Positions 52,300-61,025 of a DNA stretch of 64,000 bases are shown in pieces. The notes under the pieces were generated by a model that was given only the letters and a program-made list of their open reading frames with translations, was not told the DNA's origin and did no database searches. A program made the position numbers and the translations under genes. Origin of the DNA: Pseudobdellovibrionaceae bacterium (GTDB taxonomy: Bacteria > Bdellovibrionota > Bdellovibrionia > Bdellovibrionales > JAMPXM01); contig JAJTYM010000001.1 in assembly GCA_021463345.1 (NCBI GenBank), forward strand, positions 136,001-200,000, written 5' to 3'. How positions within the stretch are numbered: the first letter of the stretch is position 1; every line of letters starts with the position of its first letter.

Positions 52300-53832
52300 T
52301 CAAGTGGGGGTGGAGGGGGCGCCGAACGGGAGGCTGACGACGATCGTCGTGCCCCCGCCGGGCTGGCTCCGCACGCTGATCGCCCCGTCATGCCCGCGGA
52401 CGATCGCTTGTGCGAGGCTCAGACCCAGCCCCGCGGCGGTGCCGGGGGTTTGCGTTGTGAAAAAAGGTTCGAACGCCCTTCGCGTCGTGGCGTCGCTCAT
52501 GCCGATGCCGGAATCGGTGATCTCGATCTCGGCGCGCGAGCCGTTGGGCCTCGTAACCACGCGGACCGTGCCCTGGCCTTCGATCGCCTGCACGGCGTTC
52601 CTGATGATGTTGGCGAGCGCGCGCTCGATCGGCTTCGCATGCGCCGGGACATCGCGATCGAGGAGCAGATGCTGGTCGATCTGCACCCGGCGGGGCGCAT
52701 CGCCTTTCACGCCCTCCACCGCGCGCGTGACGACCGCGTTAAGGTTGGTCGGCACTTTCCGCTCCTGGCCGTCATCGACGCGCGCGCCGCGGTCGACGGC
52801 GAGGAGAGAGAGGTCTTTGAGGACGTCCTGGATCTTACGGACGCCCGCGGCCGCGCTTTTGACGACGTTGGGGGACTCGCTCTGCACGAGCGCCCAATCG
52901 ACCCGGCGCATGGCCTCCTGCACCTGCGGCGTCTGCCGGCCCTGACCCACGAGCAACGTGACCAGCTGTTGCGCGCGGACCATGTAGTCGTTGAGGCGGT
53001 AGATGTGGTTGAGGACGTCCCGCGCGGGCTCGCTGATCTCGGCTTTCAAGCCCTCGGCCAGCCCCATCCAACGCACCGTGGACTCTTGAGAGGATTCTTG
53101 GGCGGACACCTGGTCCACACGCGGCGACGGCGCGGCCCCGTTGCGCAGGAGCTTGAGCTCGCGCTCGCGCTCGGCCAGCGAGCGCTTGGTCTCTTCGAGC
53201 TGCTTTTGCGCGGTCTCGAGGTTGTGGAGGATGCCGCGCACCAACTCTGGATTGAGATGCGGCTCCTGCCCGACGTCCGCGCCGAAGAGGCTCTCCTGGC
53301 GCTCGATCCAGTTGATGCCGACGCGGATCTCGGTCCATTGCGCGCTGGCCATCGGCTTGCCCGCATACGTGGGCAGCGCCTCCATGGCGGAGCGCAGATA
53401 CTCCGTCACGAGCGGGTACTGGCTCGCGGCGATCGGGACTTCGAAGAACACGCCCTCGGGTTCGCGGAGAATGTTCCCCACGGGCGGCGCGGGGCTGACG
53501 AAATACGACAGCAGGCGGTCGGGCTGCGAGAAGAGATCCTTGGGCGACTGCACCATGCGCAACACGCTGTCGAGCACTCCCCAAGCGCGAAGCTCTTTGC
53601 AATGATGGCCCGCTTCCTGAATCAGGTTTCCCTCGCGCGACAGGCGATTGCACTCGCGCACGAACAGCGCGAGCAGGTCCTCCATCTTTTCGGCTTCGAG
53701 CCAGTGCAACGGGTCGCGGAGAAACTCCGCCGGGTATTCGCACGCCTCCAACAAAGCGCCGAGATCGGCGCCCTGCCTGTCGAGATACGTGAGAACGGAA
53801 TGACTGATCTTGCAGCTGAAAAGCACGGCCAA
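52300..53832 (-). CDS. Histidine-kinase-like protein lacking the usual phospho-acceptor His
   Basis: 510 residues, no signal or membrane helix. An N-terminal helical domain (SVLTYLDRQGADLGALLEA ... DPLHWLEAEKMEDLLALF) resembles the ligand-domain start of AraC-type proteins; a coiled coil follows (about 200-225); then a DHp-like helix reading GLKAEISEPARDVLNHI, where kinases have GxxHEIxxPL, so the His position is Ala264; then a full ATPase domain (NIIRNAVQAI, DSGIGM, FEPFFTT, GLGLSLAQAI). ATP binding looks intact but phosphotransfer by the normal route does not. Start TTG 53832 or GTG 53826. Confidence 0.85.
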   Translation of the reverse strand: MAVLFSCKISHSVLTYLDRQGADLGALLEACEYPAEFLRDPLHWLEAEKMEDLLALFVRECNRLSREGNLIQEAGHHCKELRAWGVLDSVLRMVQSPKDLFSQPDRLLSYFVSPAPPVGNILREPEGVFFEVPIAASQYPLVTEYLRSAMEALPTYAGKPMASAQWTEIRVGINWIERQESLFGADVGQEPHLNPELVRGILHNLETAQKQLEETKRSLAERERELKLLRNGAAPSPRVDQVSAQESSQESTVRWMGLAEGLKAEISEPARDVLNHIYRLNDYMVRAQQLVTLLVGQGRQTPQVQEAMRRVDWALVQSESPNVVKSAAAGVRKIQDVLKDLSLLAVDRGARVDDGQERKVPTNLNAVVTRAVEGVKGDAPRRVQIDQHLLLDRDVPAHAKPIERALANIIRNAVQAIEGQGTVRVVTRPNGSRAEIEITDSGIGMSDATTRRAFEPFFTTQTPGTAAGLGLSLAQAIVRGHDGAISVRSQPGGGTTIVVSLPFGAPSTPT

Positions 53833-53862
53833 CTTGTAACGAGAATCACTGCTGCTTACAAG
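53833..53862. promoter_or_regulatory. Dyad at the start of the kinase-like gene
   Basis: CTTGTAA (53833-53839) and TTACAAG (53856-53862) form a perfect 7 bp inverted repeat with a 16 bp spacer. On the minus strand the inner hexamers TTGTAA and TTACAA could also act as weak -35 and -10 boxes, placing the transcript start at the first codons. Either operator or promoter. The rest of 53863-54046 shows nothing recognisable. Confidence 0.35.
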
Positions 53863-54046
53863 AAGTTAAGCTCGCTCCCAGCGGATCCTGATCAAACCCG
53901 GAATGCGCTAGATCTAGGCAGAACCGGATACACCGTGACCCACGCACGCTCCCGCGCTCCGCCTCTTTGAGTTCGACGGGCATCGATTGCGCGACGCGAT
54001 GCGAGAATTCGGCCGGACCTGCACGACGCCATCTCAAGACACCGCA

Positions 54047-55165
54047 TCAAGACACTTTGGTCGAAAAGAATTTCGAACGCGGGAACGGGATCCGGTTGTC
54101 CTCGATCTCGTGTATGAACGACGGGATTTCCCCGGTGGGCTCGATATTGCCGGCCAAGCGGCCATCGGGTCCGCGAACCAGGTTGCCCAAGTGGTAAATA
54201 TTGGTCGCGACGTAATTGTAATCCCTGTCGAGCCCGTTGACTTCCGCGATCGAGATGATCCGGCGCGAACCGTCGCTCAAGCGCGAGATCTGCACGACGA
54301 GATCGATCGCCGAGGCGATCGAGTATTGCAGCGCTTTTTCGCTGATCTTGTTGTCGCCGCCCATCGCGAGCGCCTCCAGACGCACGAGGGCGTCGTTCGG
54401 CGAGTTCGCGTGGATCGTGCCCAGGCAGCCCTTATGCCCCGTGTTCATGGCCTGAATGAGCTCCATGCCCTCGGCGCCGCGCACTTCCCCGACGATGATG
54501 CGGTCCGGCCGGAGGCGCAGCGAACTTTTGAGCAGGTCGCGCATCGTCACCTCGCCCTCCCCCTGCTCGCCGGCCATGCGCGTTTCGAAGAACACGACGT
54601 GCTCGTAGTCGATCGCGAGCTCCGTCGCGTCCTCGATCACGATCACGCGCTGGCCCTTTGGAATGCGGCTGCAGAGCAGGCCCAGAAGAGTCGTCTTCCC
54701 CGATCCGGTCCCGCCGCTCACCAGGATGTTCTTCCCCAGGAACATGCAGATCTCGAGAAAATTCGCCGCGTCCGGCGTGATCGCGCCCAGCTTTATGTAA
54801 TCTTTGAAAGTGATCTTCGCCTGCGTGAACTTGCGGATCGAGACCGTGAGCCCGTTGCGCGCCATCGGCGGCAACACCGCGTGGATGCGCGAACCGTCGG
54901 GCAAGCGCGCGTCGAGGCGCGGTTCCTCGTCGTTGATCCGGCGGCCGACGGACTGCGCGATGTTGTTCACGGCCGTACGCAGGTCGTCGTCGCTCGCGAA
55001 CCTGGCGTCGGTCTTCTCGAGCTTGCCCCTGCGTTCGACGAAGATGCTGTCGGGCCCGTTGATGAGGACCTCGGTGACGGTCGGGTCATCCAAAAGCGGG
55101 ACGACCGGCCGCAGATACAGCTGGATCGCCTCCTGGAAAACCTGCAACGCGTCTTTCATCGCCAT
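54047..55165 (-). CDS. CpaF/TadA-family secretion ATPase (orphan)
   Basis: Hexameric ATPase of the type II/IV secretion superfamily, normally driving Tad/Flp pili. It has 372 residues: an N-terminal domain (PTVTEVLINGPDSIFVERRG, RIHAVLPPMARNG), Walker A SGGTGSGKTT (150-159), Asp box VIVIEDATELAI, Walker B PDRIIVGEVRGAE, His box GHKGCLGTIHANSP. It lacks the long CpaF N-terminal extension. No other Tad gene (rcpC, tadB, tadC, flp) lies in the window. It starts 4 bp after the cupredoxin-like gene. Confidence 0.92.
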   Translation of the reverse strand: MAMKDALQVFQEAIQLYLRPVVPLLDDPTVTEVLINGPDSIFVERRGKLEKTDARFASDDDLRTAVNNIAQSVGRRINDEEPRLDARLPDGSRIHAVLPPMARNGLTVSIRKFTQAKITFKDYIKLGAITPDAANFLEICMFLGKNILVSGGTGSGKTTLLGLLCSRIPKGQRVIVIEDATELAIDYEHVVFFETRMAGEQGEGEVTMRDLLKSSLRLRPDRIIVGEVRGAEGMELIQAMNTGHKGCLGTIHANSPNDALVRLEALAMGGDNKISEKALQYSIASAIDLVVQISRLSDGSRRIISIAEVNGLDRDYNYVATNIYHLGNLVRGPDGRLAGNIEPTGEIPSFIHEIEDNRIPFPRSKFFSTKVS

Positions 55166-55169
55166 GCGC

Positions 55170-55706
55170 TCAACGCTCCGAGGAGGCGGGCCGGCGGAGA
55201 TCGGCCGCCGGCGGCTCGGCGCCCTTGGGCGCGTGGATCACCAAGCGGCCCTCGGCCGAGGTTTCAGGGCAGTTGAACGAGAACACGCCCTCTTTTCTGG
55301 GTTCCAAGCGGAACGACTTCACCTTCCCGTAGAAAGTGGAGTGGTGCTCGGAAAACCCATCGAGCACGAAGCTGACGTTTTTTTCCTTCTCGTTCACGTT
55401 CACCACGTGCACCAGGTATTTGCCGCCCTTGCGCGCGCGCACCGTCGGGGGCAGGAACCCCTTCTCCGTGTTGAGGATCACGAGCTCCTGCGTCGGCTCG
55501 CCCGGGTCGAAGAGCGCGTCGAGGACGGTTCGCTCCCCGGCCGGCGCGCCTTGGGGTTCGCGCGCGTCCCGGTCTCGCACCGTTTTCTGCCGGCGCGAGA
55601 GGTCGACCTTCCATTCCGCCGCCGACGCCAACGGCGCGGCGAGAACGGCGACGACCGAACAGCACTTAATGAAGCTCTTTGCGCGCGTGGTAATCGGCGT
55701 ATTCAC
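55170..55706 (-). CDS. Exported cupredoxin-like domain protein
   Basis: 178 residues. The GTG at 55706 has GGAGG at 6 nt and overlaps the upstream gene by 41 bp. Signal peptide KCCSVVAVLAAPLASAAEW. The C-terminal 95 residues have a cupredoxin pattern (GFLPPTVRARKGGKYLVHVV, NVSFVLDGFSEHHSTFYG, GVFSFNCPETSAEGRLVIH). A Cys and nearby His residues exist, but the full Cys-His-Met copper loop is not clear, so metal binding is unproven. Co-transcribed with the CpaF ATPase. Confidence 0.75.
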   Translation of the reverse strand: MNTPITTRAKSFIKCCSVVAVLAAPLASAAEWKVDLSRRQKTVRDRDAREPQGAPAGERTVLDALFDPGEPTQELVILNTEKGFLPPTVRARKGGKYLVHVVNVNEKEKNVSFVLDGFSEHHSTFYGKVKSFRLEPRKEGVFSFNCPETSAEGRLVIHAPKGAEPPAADLRRPASSER

Positions 55707-55944
55707 GGGCGACCTCCATCGCGAGATACTTCAGGATCTCGCCGTCGAATTTCGCGAGTTCATCCATCAAGCGATCGGGGTCGCCGCAGTACCGGTTGGC
55801 GACGTAAACGGCGCGGCTCACGCCGTCCTTGAAGCGGTGGCGCTCCTCGAACGCCGCCCGCCAGTCCATTCTCAGGACGGGATCGATGATCCCGAGGCCG
55901 TACAAAGCGTCGAACACCGACTGAAGATTTCCCTGAAGATGCAT
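55666..55944 (-). CDS. Small conserved-looking cytoplasmic protein
   Basis: 92 residues from the ATG at 55944, preceded by GGGAG; an upstream ATG at 55983 is possible. Helical, with no signal: VFDALYGLGIIDPVLRMDWR, then ANRYCGDPDRLMDELAKF and EILKYLAMEVAREYADY. Family not recognised. It is the first gene of a short run with the cupredoxin-like and CpaF genes. Confidence 0.7.
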   Translation of the reverse strand: MHLQGNLQSVFDALYGLGIIDPVLRMDWRAAFEERHRFKDGVSRAVYVANRYCGDPDRLMDELAKFDGEILKYLAMEVAREYADYHARKELH

Positions 55945-56145
55945 CCCGTCTCCCGAATCGCCGTTATTCCCACGGAATCTCATCGGAAGACGAAGGCGGG
56001 TCCTGAAGAAGCGCGGCCCGCGCGCGCGGAAAACTGGACGCCGCGAGGCCGCCGGGGGCGGCGCCCGGCCGAACTCGATCGGGCGACGGGCGCGAAACAA
56101 AAGCCCGGCCAAAGGCCGGGCCGCGCGCGTTCGAGGGCGCCCGCC

Positions 56146-56622
56146 TCAGTGGTGGTGGTCGTCGCCGGGACCGTGCGCGTGGCCGTGCTCGAGCTCCTCT
56201 TGGGTCGCCTCGCGGATGTCGGTGATCTCGACGTCGAAGTTCAAATCCTGGCCCGAGAGGGGGTGGTTGCCGTCGACCGTCACCGTCTTCTCGGTGACTT
56301 CGGTGACCACGACGATGCGCGGGTCGCCGGCGTCGTCCTCCGCCTGGAATTGGTCGCCGATCACGACGTCCTTTTTGGGGATCTCCTCGCGCGGGACTTC
56401 GACGACGAGCGTTTCGTCGAACTCGCCGTAAGCGTCGGCGACGGGGACGTGGACCGACTTCTTGTCGCCCTTGCCGAGGCCCGCCAACGCGCGTTCGAGC
56501 CCCGGTATGATCTGGCCGACGCCCTCGAGGTAGCTCATCGGATCGTCCCCGTGCGAGCTTTCCAGGACGTTGCCCTTGCTGTCTTTGAGAATGTAGTGGA
56601 AGCTCACGACTTTTTGCGCCAT
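56146..56622 (-). CDS. slyD: SlyD-type FKBP peptidyl-prolyl isomerase
   Basis: Cytoplasmic folding helper. It has 158 residues: FKBP core with the insert-in-flap domain (VSFHYILKDSKGNVLESSHG, VGQIIPGLERALAGLGKGD, FDVEITDIREATQEELEHG). The tail HGHAHGPGDDHHH is His-rich and could bind nickel or other metals, as in SlyD, but is shorter than in E. coli. GAGGAG lies 8 nt before the ATG at 56622. Confidence 0.93.
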   Translation of the reverse strand: MAQKVVSFHYILKDSKGNVLESSHGDDPMSYLEGVGQIIPGLERALAGLGKGDKKSVHVPVADAYGEFDETLVVEVPREEIPKKDVVIGDQFQAEDDAGDPRIVVVTEVTEKTVTVDGNHPLSGQDLNFDVEITDIREATQEELEHGHAHGPGDDHHH

Positions 56623-56779
56623 CGAACGTCTCCTCTGCAGAACGTCCGGATCTTGTAGCCGCTCGGCCGACGGGTAGCAAACGGTTTCACGCCGACTTCG
56701 CGGCCTTCCAGGCGCCCGAGCCCCCCCGGCGCGGGGCCTTCCGCGCGCGGAGGGACTTCCCTCCGCCGCCGCCGAAGGC

Positions 56780-58108
56780 TCAGAGGATATTGGCCGCGAG
56801 CTCCGCGAGTTCCGAGCGCTCGCCCTTCGTGAGCGTCACGTGCGCTGCGATCTTCTGCCCTTTGAACCGCTCGACCGAGTACGTGAGGCCCGAGGTCGCG
56901 CTGTCGACGTACGGGTTGTCGATCTGATAGCAGTCGCCGGTGAGCACCACCTTCGTGCCCTGCCCCGCGCGCGTGACGATCGTCTTGATCTCGTGCGGGG
57001 TGAGGTTCTGAGCCTCGTCGACGATCAGGTACTGGTTCGGGATGCTCCGGCCGCGTATGTACGTCAACGGCTCGATGTTGAGCATCCCCTGGTTCATGAG
57101 CTCCTGGGCGCGGCCGGCCGCTTTTTTGTCGGCGCCCATCAGGAACTCGACGTTGTCGAAGATCGGCTGCATCCACGGGTTGAGCTTCTGCTCGATGTCA
57201 CCGGGCAGGTAGCCGATGTCGCGGCCCATGGGAAAGATCGGCCGGCTGACCAGCAGGCGTTGGAACCGGCCCTCGTCGAGGGTCTTGTAAAGACCGGCCG
57301 CGAGCGCCATGAGCGTTTTGCCGGTGCCGGCTTTGCCGACGAGCGAGACGAACATGATCTCGTCGTTGAGCAGGCAGTCCATCGCGAACGTCTGCTCGAC
57401 GTTGCGCGGATGGATGCCCCAGATCCCGTCGTGCGGGGTGAGAAGGGGGACGACGCCCCCCTCTTTCGCCGAGAAGCGCCCTATCGCGCTGTGGTTCGGG
57501 TTGCTCGCGTCGCGCAGGATCACGTACTCGTTGGCGCGCAGCTGGATCGACGCGTCGACGAGGACCTTTTCCGCGTAGAAACGGTTGATCATCTCGGGAT
57601 CGACCTCGAGCTCCTCGTAACCCTCGTACATGTCCTCGAAGGACACGCGCTCCGGCTCGTAGTCCTTGGCGTTGATGCCGAAGACGTCGGCCTTGATGCG
57701 GAGGTTGATGTCCTTGGTGACGAGTTCGACTTCCACGTTGGGGTAGCGTTTGTGCAACCCCATGGCGGTCATCAGGATCCGGTTGTCGGCCTTCTCGTGA
57801 TCGAACTCCCTGGGCAGCCCCTCGACCTGGAGATCCTGGTTCACGAAGACGCGCGCGTTGGTGTTCTCGAGTTGCACTCCGTCGGCGAGCGGGCCCTTGG
57901 AACGGAGGACGTCGATGTAGCGGCTGAAGTGGCGCGCGTTCCTCCCGTTCTCGCCGGGATCGCGCTTGAACCGGTCGACTTCCTCGATCACCGAAATGGG
58001 GATGTGGATGTCGGCGTCCTTGAACTTGCCGATCGCCAGGGCATCGAACAGGATGACGTTGGTGTCGACGACGACTTTACGAGTGATACCGGGCAGCGGA
58101 TCAAGCAA
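56780..58108 (-). CDS. PhoH-like ATPase with N-terminal PIN domain (PhoH2 type)
   Basis: 442 residues. N-terminal PIN nuclease domain (KVVVDTNVILFD, EEVDRFKR, later acidic residues), C-terminal PhoH ATPase (SLVGKAGTGKTLMALAAG Walker A, YLIVDEAQNLTPHE Walker B, VVLTGDCYQID). PIN-PhoH fusions act as RNA helicase/ribonucleases in other bacteria. The start is taken as TTG at 58108, preceded by a perfect AGGAGG 6-7 nt upstream; no ATG fits nearby except far upstream at 58183. Confidence 0.9.
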   Translation of the reverse strand: MLDPLPGITRKVVVDTNVILFDALAIGKFKDADIHIPISVIEEVDRFKRDPGENGRNARHFSRYIDVLRSKGPLADGVQLENTNARVFVNQDLQVEGLPREFDHEKADNRILMTAMGLHKRYPNVEVELVTKDINLRIKADVFGINAKDYEPERVSFEDMYEGYEELEVDPEMINRFYAEKVLVDASIQLRANEYVILRDASNPNHSAIGRFSAKEGGVVPLLTPHDGIWGIHPRNVEQTFAMDCLLNDEIMFVSLVGKAGTGKTLMALAAGLYKTLDEGRFQRLLVSRPIFPMGRDIGYLPGDIEQKLNPWMQPIFDNVEFLMGADKKAAGRAQELMNQGMLNIEPLTYIRGRSIPNQYLIVDEAQNLTPHEIKTIVTRAGQGTKVVLTGDCYQIDNPYVDSATSGLTYSVERFKGQKIAAHVTLTKGERSELAELAANIL

Positions 58109-58208
58109 AGAAACCCTCCTCGTTGCCTCAATTGCATTACAGACCCCGGTCACGCACAAGGGGAATTTCTCGCCCGACCGCAAAATGAGTTTTTGCGTCC
58201 CGCGCCTC

Positions 58209-58235
58209 CCGCAGCGGCGGGCGCCGCCGCTGCGG
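58209..58235. repeat. Perfect 12 bp hairpin in the phoH/subtilase divergent gap
   Basis: CCGCAGCGGCGG, loop GCG, CCGCCGCTGCGG. A second smaller dyad (CGCAAAA, 5 nt, TTTTGCG; 58179-58197) lies just to the left. No T-run follows on either strand, so these are not canonical terminators. The 328 bp gap (58109-58436) otherwise shows only a weak TATAGT-type box near 58349 on the plus strand and no gene. Confidence 0.5.
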
Positions 58236-58436
58236 ACGGAGCCGGCGCAAGAGGGGACGGCAAACGCCCTCTCCGTAAAAAAGTTTTTCAGCGGCCGAGC
58301 GCGCCCGCGCCGAGCGAGGCCCGGCGCGGCCAGAGATTTTCAAGTGATTATAGTCGTTTATCCCGGCGCCCGCAGGCCCTGGGGAACCCGACACGAGGCT
58401 TTCCATTTGCACGATGCCCCTCTCGAGGAGAAAGCC

Positions 58437-61025
58437 ATGTTCCAGAACCATTTTCGCCGGTCGCTCGCGTTTTCCCTGGCCGTCGGCCTCCTCGTCACCG
58501 GTTGCCGCGACACTCTCCCCACTCAGGATCTCGCCAAAGTCTTCCCCGATCGGCGAATCCCGCGGCAGCTCACCGCCATCCAACAGCAGATCCGCGAGAT
58601 CCCCCTCAAAGACCGCGAGCGGATCATCGAACGGGTCGAGCGCGACAAGCTCCGCAAGGATCTTATCCGCGTCGGCATCATCGACTCCGGCGTCGATCTG
58701 GCGCATCCGGACCTGATCGACCGCATCGATTACCGCGTCGAGAACGGGCGGATCGTCGGCGCCGGCCACGATCTGCTCGGCCGCAGCGGGTTCGGGAGCC
58801 AGATGCTGGTCAACCCCACCCTGTTCGCCTTCGGGGCGAAGGGGGTCAAAAACGGCCAGATCCGCGGCGCGGTCGAATCTCCGCTCGCGCTGCTGGAGGA
58901 AATCAACGACTCGGTCGTGACCGAGGTCCTCGACGCGGTCGCGGCGGACCCGCTCCTGGGAGCCCAGCGCTTCGGGAAACTGCACCGTGAGAGCTTCACG
59001 GTCTTCGGGCTGTACGAACTCAACGCGCGGTTCGAGCAGAACATGAGGGAACACGAAACCAACGCCAAAGAAGGCAAGCTCCTGGACGCATCGGCCCCGC
59101 AGGACGCGAAGGGGCCAGAACCGCGGCTGTCGACCGAAATGAGCCGGGAGGAGAACCTTCCCCCGATCCTCCGGGACGAGGTCGCCAAGCGCAAGCACGC
59201 CGACCGTTTCCTCAAGATCGTGAGCGACGCGATGGCGCGAGCCGAGAAACGGTACGCTCTCACGCGGAACATCGAGCAAGTGCACAGGTTCGTCGGCGCC
59301 GATCCCGCCAGCGGCCTCAAAGCTGGGCTGGACATCCTGAAAGCGACGATGGTTTTCGTCCTCCGGGGCCCCAAAAGCTTCGACCCGCTCGAGACCCTGA
59401 AGGCGGACCTGCAATCGCACGAGCGGTTCAGCGAGACCCCCTTGAAAGACATCCTGCGGGCGCTCGCCCGGGATCTCCGCGCCGCGATCTCGGAGATGGC
59501 CGGCAACCCGAAACTCGGAAAGGAAACGCTGAGAGCCCTCGAGGAGCGGAAAGCCGAACCGGCGAGGCTCGAACAGATCGCGGACATGATCGACCGCATC
59601 GAAACCGATCCCGCCGAGCGCCGGGCCTACGAGTCCCGCCTGCGCCGCCACGCCTACCGGGCCGCGCATCCGTACATCGCCCGGCTGACGGCGCGCAACT
59701 CCCACGGCACCCACGTCGCCGGGACCGTGGCCATGCAGCACGGGAACATCCGGATCGTCCCGATCCGCGCGACGACGCAATCCGTCCGCGTCATCGAGTC
59801 CGAAAGAAGAGAGGTCATCGACCGCTTCGTCGACGGCTTCAAGGCGTGGCTGGCGTCCGACATCGGCAAGGCGATCCGCGACGATGTCGTTTCCGAGTAC
59901 CGCCCCCGACCCCTGGCCGACTCGACCATCGTGAAAAGCGTAGCGAAATACCTCGAGAAGAACACCTTGAACGCCGTGTTCATGCGCGACGTGATCGAGT
60001 CCATCAAGGTCGTTGGCCGGGAGAGGATCAAGATCGCCAACGTCTCCCTCGGGACCATGCTGAAAAAAAAGGTCGCGCTCACCGACAGGATCCCGTCCAT
60101 CGCCGAAGACCTGTTCGCCGAATTCGCGCGCCATCGCATCGGCGAAACGATCGAGACCGAGGCGGGCAAATCCCTTTTCCTGATCTCGACCGGGAACGAC
60201 GGCGACTGGGTGGACGGGATCTCGAAAACGGGGTTCCCGGTCGGGGTCACCTCGCTGCGCGCGATTCGCGCGACCGAGCGGCTCGGGATCGCGGCGCCGC
60301 CGAACAACCGGCTGAAGAACGTGATCGCCGTCGGCAGCATCGCGAGATCCGGCACGCTCTCGGTTTTCACCAACATCCTGATCGATCCCAACACGCCCCA
60401 GATTTTCTCGGTGGGCGAGGAGATCATGGCCCCGATTCCCAAGCGGACCGAGAAGACGTCCGCCAAAGCCGCGGCGAGCAAGCTCCAGAGCCTGACCGAG
60501 CTTTTGAAACTGGCCAAAGCCGCCTATCAACGGCACGCCGCCCTCAGGAGCCCCGGCGACCCCGCGGCCAAATCGGCGGCGAGGAGCCTCGTTCCGTTCT
60601 CCCTCGAGAAGATAGCGGAGAACGTCGGGCAGATCCTCCATATCACGGAGGACGTGACGAGAGAGCGGATGTCCGGGACCTCGATGGCGTCCCCGACTTC
60701 GACCGGCGTTCTGGCGGAATTCATCATCGAGAAGATGGCGGCGGAATCGGTCGCGTCGGGAGACGTCTACGACCACCCGGCGTTCGCCCCGGAAACCCTG
60801 ATCCGGGACCTGAAAGGGATCTCGCAGGACATCGGCAAGGGGCAGAGCCTCCAGCTCGACGCCCTCCTGCGGAGCATCCGCGAGTGGAAGGAGTCTCGCG
60901 GCGCGAAGGCGATGAACGCGAAAGTCAAATCGTTGTTCCCGGCGGTGAGCCCGGGCCGCGGCGCGCGCTGCGAGAGCCTCTTCGCGGGCCGCGCGGCGGT
61001 CACCGAGTCAGGTTCGAGACCATGA
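58437..61025 (+). CDS. Subtilase-family (S8) serine protease lipoprotein with widely spaced triad
   Basis: 862 residues. GAGGAG lies 6 nt before the ATG at 58437. Lipobox VGLLVTGCR (Cys about 21) predicts a membrane-anchored periplasmic or surface protease. Catalytic motifs: GIIDSGVDLAHPD (Asp83), NSHGTHVAGT (His423), STGNDGD (oxyanion Asn587), GTSMASPTSTG (Ser749). About 340 residues separate Asp and His; the insert is mostly charged helix with a Lys/Glu-rich coiled-coil look. The H-to-N and N-to-S gaps are also long. About 110 residues follow the Ser. Substrate unknown. Confidence 0.93.
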   Translation: MFQNHFRRSLAFSLAVGLLVTGCRDTLPTQDLAKVFPDRRIPRQLTAIQQQIREIPLKDRERIIERVERDKLRKDLIRVGIIDSGVDLAHPDLIDRIDYRVENGRIVGAGHDLLGRSGFGSQMLVNPTLFAFGAKGVKNGQIRGAVESPLALLEEINDSVVTEVLDAVAADPLLGAQRFGKLHRESFTVFGLYELNARFEQNMREHETNAKEGKLLDASAPQDAKGPEPRLSTEMSREENLPPILRDEVAKRKHADRFLKIVSDAMARAEKRYALTRNIEQVHRFVGADPASGLKAGLDILKATMVFVLRGPKSFDPLETLKADLQSHERFSETPLKDILRALARDLRAAISEMAGNPKLGKETLRALEERKAEPARLEQIADMIDRIETDPAERRAYESRLRRHAYRAAHPYIARLTARNSHGTHVAGTVAMQHGNIRIVPIRATTQSVRVIESERREVIDRFVDGFKAWLASDIGKAIRDDVVSEYRPRPLADSTIVKSVAKYLEKNTLNAVFMRDVIESIKVVGRERIKIANVSLGTMLKKKVALTDRIPSIAEDLFAEFARHRIGETIETEAGKSLFLISTGNDGDWVDGISKTGFPVGVTSLRAIRATERLGIAAPPNNRLKNVIAVGSIARSGTLSVFTNILIDPNTPQIFSVGEEIMAPIPKRTEKTSAKAAASKLQSLTELLKLAKAAYQRHAALRSPGDPAAKSAARSLVPFSLEKIAENVGQILHITEDVTRERMSGTSMASPTSTGVLAEFIIEKMAAESVASGDVYDHPAFAPETLIRDLKGISQDIGKGQSLQLDALLRSIREWKESRGAKAMNAKVKSLFPAVSPGRGARCESLFAGRAAVTESGSRP

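Noticed and set aside
57966-58436. N-terminal extension of the subtilase reaching back over phoH
   Set aside because: The extension overlaps the phoH start and lacks a signal; the ATG at 58437 has a good ribosome site followed directly by a lipoprotein signal.
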